Part shown: in pieces, positions 1-6,895 of the stretch
How the letters are laid out: each line of letters opens with the position of its first letter
How positions within the stretch are numbered: position 1 is the stretch's first letter
NCBI GenBank assembly: GCA_012727545.1
Contig: JAAYHA010000237.1
Coordinates: forward strand, 1 to 18,509
Reading direction: 5' to 3'
Length of the DNA stretch: 18,509 nucleotides
Source: Synergistaceae bacterium
GTDB lineage: Bacteria > Synergistota > Synergistia > Synergistales > Synergistaceae
Made by a program: the position numbers and the translations under genes
Notes under the pieces: generated by a model
What the model saw: the letters and a program-made list of their open reading frames with translations, nothing else
What the model was told of the DNA's origin: nothing
Databases searched by the model: none

Positions 1-2
1 CG

Positions 3-257
3 GTAGATGAGAATAACATTGCCCATCAGACAAGAATAGAGCTTGGAGCAGAGATCGGCAGCATGCGTAAGGTCGTCAAGGGTCTAAAGGTAAATGACAG
101 GATCATCCGTATCGGTCTGCAGAATGTGCGTCCGGAATCTCCTGTTGCGCCTGCCCAGGCAGAAACGGAAAATAAAACGGCAGCAGAGATCGCAGGACAG
201 AACGAGGTAGAGCTGTCATTGTCTTCCCCTGATTCCCAAAGCAAAGAAGGAAACTAA
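3..257 (+). CDS. RND efflux periplasmic adaptor (membrane fusion protein), C-terminal end
   Basis: Partial gene; its 5' part lies before the window and it reads in frame from base 3 to TAA at 255-257. The visible 84 residues match the membrane-proximal end of AcrA/MexA-type adaptors: a beta-strand stretch starting VDENNIAHQTRIELG, then a GLKVNDRIIRIGLQNVRPESPV segment split here as GLKVNDRIIRI and GLQNVRPESPV, the usual end of the family. A low-complexity, Gln/Ala/Glu-rich tail follows. In this family the adaptor is anchored at the inner membrane and bridges the RND pump to the outer-membrane channel. The pump gene starts 2 bases after this stop and the channel gene follows, so this is an adaptor-pump-channel operon. 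Identification rests on this short C-terminal match plus the gene order. Confidence 0.9.
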   Translation, partial: VDENNIAHQTRIELGAEIGSMRKVVKGLKVNDRIIRIGLQNVRPESPVAPAQAETENKTAAEIAGQNEVELSLSSPDSQSKEGN

Positions 258-259
258 AG

Positions 260-3200
260 ATGTTATCTGAATTTTTTATCAGGCGTCCCAGATTCGCAAT
301 GGTAATAGCCATTGTTTTGGCTTTTGCCGGACTTATAAGCGCCTTCAGACTGCCTGTAGCACAGTATCCAAATGTTACGCCGCCCCAGATAAGCGTTGGG
401 GCTTCATATCGCGGTGCGGATGCCTCAACTCTTGCAAACACTGTTGCAGCTCCTCTGGAAGAACAGCTTAACGGTGTTGATGGAATGATCTATATGAGCT
501 CGACTTCCGATAACAGCGGGAATTATGAACTTACCATCACCTTTGACATGGGGACAGATCCAGACATGGCCCTTGTAAAAGTACAAAACCGTGTACAACA
601 GGCGACTCCGATGCTGCCCACCGAAGTTACAACTCAGGGGATCACTGTAGAATCACGTTTTTCTGATACCCTGGGATTTGTAGGAATCATTTCTCCTCAC
701 GGAACTAAAGACGGTCCATTTCTTATGGACTACGCCGAAAACAACATTAAGAACGTTTTTAAACGCGTTCCCGGCATGGGTGATTGCAAGGTATTCGGTT
801 CCAAATACAGCATACGTATATGGCTGGATCCCCAGAGGATAGCTTCACTCGGACTAAGCATCAATGATGTTGCCAATGCGGTAAGAAGCCAGAACAAACA
901 GGCGTCAATTGGCTCCATAGGTACAGCTCCGGTAAAAAGTGACCAGCCGATAGTATATTCTCTGACGACGCGAGGGCGGCTGAATTCTGTCAGCGAGTTT
1001 GAGAATATAATTCTTAGGACTACTGCCGAGGGAGGACTTGTCAAACTGAAGGATGTTTCCAGGATCGAACTGGGATCCGAGTCATATGCATTTGATGCCA
1101 CATTCAACGGAAGGCCTGCGGCAATGATGCTATTGACTCAGTCTTCCGGCTCAAATGCTCTTGATGTTATGGCGGGCGCAAAAAAAACGATAGAGGAACT
1201 GACTCCACGCCTTCCAAGCGATACAGAGTTCGTTCTGGGATACGACTCAACAGAATATGTTACTGCCACGATAAAAGAAATCATACTCACACTCTTCATA
1301 ACATTCTCGCTGGTCGTCTTTGTCTGCTATATCTTCCTTCAGGATCTGAGGGTAACGCTTGTGCCTGTAGCGGCGATACCGATATCCCTTCTGGCGACAT
1401 TCACGGGCCTGGCATTCATGGGTTACAGTATCAACATCCTATCGCTCTTCGGACTGGTGCTTGTAATAGGAACGGTCGTTGACGATGCTATCATTGTCGT
1501 CGAACGTGTCCTCTTTATAATGGACAGGGACCACTGTGATACGGAAACAGCTACGGTACAGGCCATGAGGGACGTTACAGGACCCATGGTAGCCACCACG
1601 CTGGTATTCCTTGCAATATTCGTGCCGGTCGGTTTTATGGGAGGCATTACGGGTCAGATCTATAGGCAGTTTGCTGTTACCATATCATTCTCAGTAGTCT
1701 TTTCTTTGATCGTTGCACTTACACTCAGCCCTGCAATGTGTGCTCATTTGCTTAAAAAAGTTCACCAGAAAGAAAGCGGGCCGTTGAAATGGTTCAACGA
1801 TTTATTGGGTGTTTCAACTCAAAAATACGTTGCCGGTTCAGTCTGGCTTGCCAGCAGAAAGGTGATAACAGTCGGGATGCTTACTGCTGTTATTGCGGCA
1901 GCAGCATTTTCGGCCAAATACCTGCCGACAGAATTTCTCCCCAATGAGGACCAGGGAGCTGCCTTTGCAGCGATCCAGCTGCCTGAGGGTGCAAGCATAG
2001 CTAGGACACAGGCTGTAATGGACAAACTTATTCCACAGATAAAGGATATCCCCGGAGTTAAATTTGTAATGGGAATAAAGGGCTACAGCATAATTGGTGG
2101 AGCGAGCGAGAACATGGGTACAATAATCATGCCACTTGAACACTGGGAGGAGAGAAAGTCAAGGGAAAAGAGCCTGCAGAGTATAGTGGGGAAGATAGTA
2201 GCAATTGGCTCATCTGTTCCTGAGGCTCAGATAAATGTTTTTACCCCACCTGCCATACAGGGGCTGGGGATAAGCGGCGGGATCGATATGCGGCTGCAGT
2301 CAAGGCTTGAGAATGATCCTGAAAAGATGGCTATGGTTCTTCGGGATTTCGTGGGAAAGATAAACCAGATACCGGGAGTCCTCTATGCATACAGCACCTA
2401 CACATCCAATACGCCACATCTCTTCCTGGACATTGACAGGGAGAAGGCCGAGATGTTCAATGTACCGATCGGAAACATTTTCTCCACTCTGCAGACATAC
2501 TTTGGCTCGGCCTACATAAACGACATCAACATAGGTACCCAGGTCAACAAGGTATTAGTGCAGTCTGACTGGAATTTCAGGAACAATATGAGCAAAATTG
2601 GAAACATATTTGTAAACAGCACAAAAGGAGATCCTGTCCCGCTCCAGACCCTGGTCTCAATTAAGAATCTGGTCGCTCCGAGGTCCATTGCCCGCTATAA
2701 TCTCTATCCCAGTGCGGCCATAACCATAGTTATGAAACAGGGATTTTCTACGGGACAGGGCATCACAAGTCTGAGAGAGCTGGGCAAAGACCTTCCTGAG
2801 GGGTATGGTTATGAATGGTCAGGAATGACATATCAGGAACAGCAGGCAAAGGGACAGATAGCAGTAGTCATAGCAATAGCACTGCTCTTCGCATATCTTT
2901 TCCTTGTTGCCCAGTATGAAAGCTGGACAGTTCCGGTACCGGTGATCCTCTCACTCCCGATAGCAGTCCTGGGCGCGCTTGGCGGGATCTATGTCATGGG
3001 ACTTTCAGTTTCGATCTACGTACAGCTTGGAATATTGCTGCTGATAGGTCTGGCCGGTAAGAACGCAATACTGATCATCGAGTTTGCCAAAGAACAGAGA
3101 GAAGATAAGGGGCTTTCAATAATCGATGCTGCTGCGGAAGCTGCCAGAGAACGTTTCCGAGCAGTTCTGATGACTGCGTTCACATGCGTTGTCGGAGTGC

Positions 3201-3385
3201 TTCCCATGCTTCTGGCAAGCGGTGCCGGCGCCGGGAGCAGAAAGGCTGTCGGGACAACGATATGTTTCGGTATGACGACCGCAACCATACTTGGAATATT
3301 TTTGATACCTGCACTCTACGTCCTTTTCCAGTCTCTGAGGGAAAACATCAAGGGACGTATAAAAGCTTCGTTTGGTAAGGATTAA
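260..3385 (+). CDS. RND multidrug efflux permease, HAE1 (AcrB-like) family
   Basis: Complete inner-membrane proton-driven efflux pump of 1041 residues, the normal length for AcrB/MexB. It opens with the family signature FFIRRPRFAMVIAIVLAFAG (first membrane helix). The proton-relay residues are all visible: Asp408-Asp409 in VVDDAIIVVE (helix 4) and Lys934 in GLAGKNAILIIEFAK (helix 10). Two large periplasmic loops follow helices 1 and 7, as expected for the trimeric porter and docking domains. The ATG at 260 sits behind an AAGGAA Shine-Dalgarno site, 2 bases after the adaptor stop, so the two genes are co-translated. The outer-membrane partner follows 13 bases downstream. Sequence does not tell the substrate; drugs, bile salts and solvents are typical for HAE1 pumps. 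No defect is seen, so the pump should be functional. Confidence 0.97.
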   Translation: MLSEFFIRRPRFAMVIAIVLAFAGLISAFRLPVAQYPNVTPPQISVGASYRGADASTLANTVAAPLEEQLNGVDGMIYMSSTSDNSGNYELTITFDMGTDPDMALVKVQNRVQQATPMLPTEVTTQGITVESRFSDTLGFVGIISPHGTKDGPFLMDYAENNIKNVFKRVPGMGDCKVFGSKYSIRIWLDPQRIASLGLSINDVANAVRSQNKQASIGSIGTAPVKSDQPIVYSLTTRGRLNSVSEFENIILRTTAEGGLVKLKDVSRIELGSESYAFDATFNGRPAAMMLLTQSSGSNALDVMAGAKKTIEELTPRLPSDTEFVLGYDSTEYVTATIKEIILTLFITFSLVVFVCYIFLQDLRVTLVPVAAIPISLLATFTGLAFMGYSINILSLFGLVLVIGTVVDDAIIVVERVLFIMDRDHCDTETATVQAMRDVTGPMVATTLVFLAIFVPVGFMGGITGQIYRQFAVTISFSVVFSLIVALTLSPAMCAHLLKKVHQKESGPLKWFNDLLGVSTQKYVAGSVWLASRKVITVGMLTAVIAAAAFSAKYLPTEFLPNEDQGAAFAAIQLPEGASIARTQAVMDKLIPQIKDIPGVKFVMGIKGYSIIGGASENMGTIIMPLEHWEERKSREKSLQSIVGKIVAIGSSVPEAQINVFTPPAIQGLGISGGIDMRLQSRLENDPEKMAMVLRDFVGKINQIPGVLYAYSTYTSNTPHLFLDIDREKAEMFNVPIGNIFSTLQTYFGSAYINDINIGTQVNKVLVQSDWNFRNNMSKIGNIFVNSTKGDPVPLQTLVSIKNLVAPRSIARYNLYPSAAITIVMKQGFSTGQGITSLRELGKDLPEGYGYEWSGMTYQEQQAKGQIAVVIAIALLFAYLFLVAQYESWTVPVPVILSLPIAVLGALGGIYVMGLSVSIYVQLGILLLIGLAGKNAILIIEFAKEQREDKGLSIIDAAAEAARERFRAVLMTAFTCVVGVLPMLLASGAGAGSRKAVGTTICFGMTTATILGIFLIPALYVLFQSLRENIKGRIKASFGKD

Positions 3386-3398
3386 GGGGAGTGGGATG

Positions 3399-4871
3399 AT
3401 GAAAAAAATCAAGATAGCGTTAATTTTCATATTCATTCTTCTTATGGCAGGTTCTGTCTTTGCTGAAAACATACCTCAGCAATACACCGACGTCGAACTT
3501 AGAGAAGGAAAATGGATAGAGATGGCCCAAAGGTATCCTGTCCCTGCTGTGTCAGGTGATGTATTAAGCGAGCCCGATCCCGAAATGCTGGCAAAATGGT
3601 GGGAGTCCCTGAATGACGAGATAATGACACAGCTTATTGAATGGTCCCTTGAGAGCAACAGGGACCTGGCTTCTGCACGTTCAAAGGTTACAGAGGCAAG
3701 GGCCGCACTTGGCATAAACAAGGCAGCGCTTTTGCCATGGCTCGACAATACCGACTACTGGTACAACTCGAGGACTCCTGTTCAGACAGGGGGTGCGGGC
3801 AAAGGGGTCGATATTTACAGATTAGGCATAGATGCGTCGTGGGAGATAGACATTTTTGGAGGAAGAAGAGAGACGGTCAAAGCGGGAGCAGCTTCCCTGG
3901 AGGCACAGTATGCATCTCTGCATGCCGCCTGGGTCTCCCTCTCTTCCGAGGTCGCACTGAACTATCTGACGCTCCGAACTCTTCAGGAGAGGCTTCTTAT
4001 AGCAGAGAGCAACCTGGCCCTTCAGGAAGACACGCTGGATATGCTTCAGTCAAGGGTAGATGCAGGGCTGAGTGACTACCTTGCGCTTAACCAGTCCAAA
4101 TACACGCTTGAACAGACAAAAGCTGAAATACCTCCTATACAAAATAATATCGAGGTAGTCAAAAATAATCTTGCAGTGCTTACCGGAAGGGTCCCCGGAA
4201 GCCTTGACCAGATGCTGAGCGAAAGGAAACCACTTCCCAAGCTTGACCAAAAAATGATGACAGGTATTCCGGCAAACAGCATCCGTCAGAGACCGGATAT
4301 ATTTGCCGCAGAGCGTCAGCTCGTTGCTCAGATAGCCCGGAAAAAATCGGCAAAGGCCGATCTCTGGCCTAAGTTCTACCTGCTTGGCTCAATAGGCACA
4401 GAAGCTCTTGACAGCGGAAGTCTTTTTGAGGGCCCCAACAAAGCATATTCATTCGGACCAAAGATCGTCTGGCCAATTTTTCACGCAGGTGCGATCAGGA
4501 ATAACATAAAAGTCCAGACAGCAAGGCAGGAACAGTACCTTGCCGCATACGAACAGACAGTGCTCAAAGCAGTGGCTGAGGTCAGGAATGCCCTGAGTTC
4601 AGGCATAGAGGAAAGAAAAAGGAACGATGCGCTAAGGAGGGGCAGAGATGCCGCACAGGTCGCCCTGGAAGTCGCTAATGACAAGTACAGGAATGGACTT
4701 ACCGATTTCAACAATGTCATAAACGCACAGAGAGCACTCCTGGCCCTGTCAGAAGCAACTGCGATCAGCGATGGACAGATCACATCTGATTCGGTCAAGC
4801 TCTTTAAAGCTCTGGGCGGCGGATGGGCACCTATCAGCGAAGAATATGAAACTCCTGCTTTGAACGAGTAG
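3399..4871 (+). CDS. Outer-membrane efflux channel, TolC/NodT family
   Basis: Outer-membrane factor that completes the RND system, forming the exit duct for the pump. The protein has about 490 residues, typical for the family. It begins MKKIKIALIFIF and has a classic Sec signal peptide ending SVFA before ENIPQQ; there is no lipobox Cys, so it should be cut by signal peptidase I, unlike many NodT members, which are lipoproteins. The NodT hallmark RPDIFAAERQLVAQIARKKS starts near residue 297, and two helical outer-membrane efflux repeats surround it. Start choice: an AAGGGGAG site at 3384-3391 lies 7 bases before ATG 3399. The adjacent ATG at 3396 is possible. A TTG at 3372 keeps the frame open but would put eight polar residues before the signal peptide. 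The gene is last in the operon. Confidence 0.93.
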   Translation: MKKIKIALIFIFILLMAGSVFAENIPQQYTDVELREGKWIEMAQRYPVPAVSGDVLSEPDPEMLAKWWESLNDEIMTQLIEWSLESNRDLASARSKVTEARAALGINKAALLPWLDNTDYWYNSRTPVQTGGAGKGVDIYRLGIDASWEIDIFGGRRETVKAGAASLEAQYASLHAAWVSLSSEVALNYLTLRTLQERLLIAESNLALQEDTLDMLQSRVDAGLSDYLALNQSKYTLEQTKAEIPPIQNNIEVVKNNLAVLTGRVPGSLDQMLSERKPLPKLDQKMMTGIPANSIRQRPDIFAAERQLVAQIARKKSAKADLWPKFYLLGSIGTEALDSGSLFEGPNKAYSFGPKIVWPIFHAGAIRNNIKVQTARQEQYLAAYEQTVLKAVAEVRNALSSGIEERKRNDALRRGRDAAQVALEVANDKYRNGLTDFNNVINAQRALLALSEATAISDGQITSDSVKLFKALGGGWAPISEEYETPALNE

Positions 4872-4896
4872 TACTTTTTTTTCAATGCAATATTTT

Positions 4897-4929
4897 GAGA
4901 GCCTTGTCGCATACTAAGACAGGGCTCTC
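4897..4929 (+). terminator. Hairpin terminator of the RND operon
   Basis: GAGAGCCTTGTC (4897-4908) pairs with GACAGGGCTCTC (4918-4929), giving a 12-bp stem with one G-T wobble and a 9-base loop, 25 bases after the channel gene. The run after the stem, GTTGTT, is only moderately T-rich, so efficiency may be incomplete. It sits directly before the epimerase promoter. Confidence 0.7.
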
Positions 4930-4931
4930 GT

Positions 4932-4940
4932 TGTTATAAT
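4932..4940 (+). promoter_or_regulatory. Extended -10 promoter for the epimerase gene
   Basis: TGTTATAAT is a perfect extended -10 box (TG, one base, TATAAT). No good -35 box is present at 16-18 bases, which is typical for extended -10 promoters; that space is taken by the terminator stem. The predicted start near 4947 leaves a leader of about 37 bases containing GAGGAGG at 4967-4973. Confidence 0.55.
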
Positions 4941-4983
4941 GATATAGTCTTACATAAGAATCTGTTGAGGAGGAAACGTTGGC

Positions 4984-5940
4984 ATGAAATCGGCAAGATC
5001 TGCTTTGATAACAGGGGGAGCGGGGTTTATCGGCTCACATATGGCTGACGAACTCATTTCTGACGGATGGAAGGTCACTGTGCTCGACAACCTGATCACC
5101 GGAAAGAGAGAAAATCTGGAACACCTGTCAGGCGACCCATCTCTAAGATTTGTTGAGGGAGATGTCTCAGATAAAGATCTTCTGAAGGGACTGCTGAAGG
5201 GCATAGATGCGGTCTTCCATTTTGCAGCCATGGTCTCCGTACCGCTTTCGATAGAAAAGCCTGAAGAATGTCATCTTAATAATGTAACAGCTTTCAGTGA
5301 TCTGATCATAGCTTTGAAAGATGCAAACATCCCTCTCATATATGCGAGCTCTGCGGCAGTTTACGGCAACAGGAGCGAGGGGCTGAGGCACGAAGGAGAG
5401 ATCCCCCTGCCGATGTCACCCTATGGAGCAAGCAAGGCTATAAATGAAATTCAGGCAGGCTCTGCGGCAAGAGTCTGGGGACTGGATTGTGTCGGGTTCA
5501 GGTTCTTCAACGTCTACGGCCCGAGGCAGGATCCCTTTGGCTCTTATGCGTCTGTAATACCGAGGTTCTGTCATGCGCTTTCTTCAGGGGGAAGGCCGGT
5601 GATCTTTGGAGACGGTACCCAGACAAGGGATTTCGTATACGTCAGGGATCTGACATCAGTGCTCCTGAATATGTGCGACAGAGCTCAACAAAACAGGGGA
5701 CGGGTCTTCAATCTGGCTACAGGAAAGAGCATGACTGTAAACGAACTATTGAAACTTATCTCTGAGATAATGGGTTCAGATGTAAAAGAAGAGAGGCTTC
5801 CTGAGAGACCGGGAGACATAAAGATAAGCAATGCCGATATCTCTCTCCTTACGGAAGCTTTGGGAAGGAGAGAATTTACCGATATCAGGTGCGCTCTTTC
5901 AAAAACTGCTGAATGGTACAGAGATCACAGTAAAAAATAA
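4984..5940 (+). CDS. NAD-dependent nucleotide-sugar epimerase/dehydratase (GalE/WbpP-like extended SDR)
   Basis: Extended short-chain dehydrogenase of 318 residues that most likely interconverts UDP-sugars (UDP-glucose/galactose or their N-acetyl forms) in the cytoplasm for surface glycan synthesis. Visible features: the NAD-binding Rossmann motif TGGAGFIGSH at residues 10-19, the acidic Asp35 at the end of strand 2 (VLDNL), the serine motif IYASSAAVYG (Ser122/Ser123), the catalytic pair Tyr147 and Lys151 in SPYGASK, and the substrate-loop motif RFFNVYGPRQ. Length and motifs fit UDP-glucose 4-epimerase-like enzymes, but exact sugar specificity cannot be read from sequence. GAGGAGG precedes the ATG by 10 bases. 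It appears to be a single-gene unit, with an extended -10 promoter at 4932-4940, and ends 4 bases from the convergent ElyC-like gene. Confidence 0.92.
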   Translation: MKSARSALITGGAGFIGSHMADELISDGWKVTVLDNLITGKRENLEHLSGDPSLRFVEGDVSDKDLLKGLLKGIDAVFHFAAMVSVPLSIEKPEECHLNNVTAFSDLIIALKDANIPLIYASSAAVYGNRSEGLRHEGEIPLPMSPYGASKAINEIQAGSAARVWGLDCVGFRFFNVYGPRQDPFGSYASVIPRFCHALSSGGRPVIFGDGTQTRDFVYVRDLTSVLLNMCDRAQQNRGRVFNLATGKSMTVNELLKLISEIMGSDVKEERLPERPGDIKISNADISLLTEALGRREFTDIRCALSKTAEWYRDHSKK

Positions 5941-5944
5941 CTCG

Positions 5945-6706
5945 TTATCCAATTATCCTGAATGCCATAATACCGATCCATTCTTTTATACCCAGGCAGG
6001 AAAGGTGAAAATTATGAGCATCCGGGAAAAGGTCCGGTATGCCCCGAAATCTTGGGTTTGTCTCCATTCCTGCAAAGAGAGAAGAAAGGCTCTTTCCCGT
6101 GAAGACTGAACTGGCCCGTAACATCGAACGGGGCATATGAAATGCGTTTGTGACTATTACGATATTATGAAAGTTCGGACCTGAAAGCATCCTTTCGGTA
6201 CAGAGCATGTTTTCTCCTGTTGTTCTTGAAGATGTTTCAAGCATCGTTTTGCCCTTCCATCCCATTCTCTTTGCGCAATCTTCCATTATTTCTGCCTCTG
6301 TCTTCTGATCGTAGCCATAGACGTTTCCACCGGAAAAGATGAGCACGTCTTTCGTGCTGTCAGCAGCCGTGACAGCCGAATAGATCCTTTCAAGTGAGTA
6401 GACCCCAGGTATAATTGCATCCCCATCCCTGTCGTAGCTGGAGCCCCCCGCCAGAACAAGGAAAGCTACAGGCTTTTCAGTCTTCGGTACAGAATTCAGA
6501 TGTTTCCTTTCCAGTCCACCTGTAATAAAAAAGGATCCGGGGGAGGTGCTCATAAACCAGATGGACAGGCTGAGTGCCAGCATAGCAAGAGAAAGTGTTT
6601 TTTTATTTTTTGACCTGAAAAGGATCAAAGAGAAGATGGCTGTGATAACGCACAGCAGCCCGGGAGGAACTAAGAGCGATCCTATCAGTTTATATGCATA
6701 GAACAT
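5945..6706 (-). CDS. ElyC/YdcF-type DUF218 envelope protein
   Basis: Inner-membrane protein of 253 residues with the DUF218 fold seen in E. coli ElyC, YdcF and SanA. Members affect peptidoglycan and envelope integrity; the biochemical activity is not settled. Two N-terminal membrane helices (about residues 8-30 and 37-53) precede a soluble domain. That domain holds the family motifs in order: VLAGG (84-88), IFSGG (123-127), the Glu in EAEIM (near 139), ETSSRTTGEN (157-166), TNAFHMPRS (186-194) and KEWIG (241-245). This order and the length (ElyC has 259 residues) make the assignment firm. The start is supported by GAGGTG just upstream of the ATG. The gene is convergent with the epimerase, with only 4 bases between stop codons and no hairpin there, so the transcripts probably overlap. 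Confidence 0.9.
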   Translation of the reverse strand: MFYAYKLIGSLLVPPGLLCVITAIFSLILFRSKNKKTLSLAMLALSLSIWFMSTSPGSFFITGGLERKHLNSVPKTEKPVAFLVLAGGSSYDRDGDAIIPGVYSLERIYSAVTAADSTKDVLIFSGGNVYGYDQKTEAEIMEDCAKRMGWKGKTMLETSSRTTGENMLCTERMLSGPNFHNIVIVTNAFHMPRSMLRASSVFTGKSLSSLFAGMETNPRFRGIPDLFPDAHNFHLSCLGIKEWIGIMAFRIIG

Positions 6707-6747
6707 ATCTTCACCTCTTCCACAAAATAGGTCTTTTAAAAATGTTC

Positions 6748-6778
6748 ATTATCAGTGCCGGTATTTTGATTTCCACAA
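6748..6778 (-). promoter_or_regulatory. Possible promoter for the ElyC-like gene
   Basis: On the minus strand, TTGTGG (6773-6778) and GATAAT (6748-6753) are 19 bases apart, about 40 bases before the ATG. The -10 box is good but the -35 is weak and the spacing long, so this is a tentative call. Confidence 0.3.
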
Positions 6779-6826
6779 TTTCAATTGATTTTTACATTTC
6801 AAACAGCTGTTTAGGTGATGCGGCGC

Positions 6827-6855
6827 TGGACATGCAGTTGATTTTAGTTAACAAT
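6827..6855 (+). promoter_or_regulatory. Possible promoter for the UPF0182 operon
   Basis: TGGACA (6827-6832, five of six to consensus) and AACAAT (6850-6855, four of six) are spaced by 17 bases, placing a start near 6862 and a leader of about 34 bases before the ATG at 6896. Another pair, TTAACA/TACACT (6848-6876), would start inside the ribosome-binding site and is less likely. Confidence 0.35.
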
Positions 6856-6895
6856 AGACAGATACGATTGTACACTGAGCGAGGAGCTGGTGACT

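Noticed and set aside
4481..4912. Minus-strand open frame of 143 codons at the end of the channel gene
   Set aside because: It runs antisense to the conserved TolC/NodT C-terminal region and through the terminator; no start signal.
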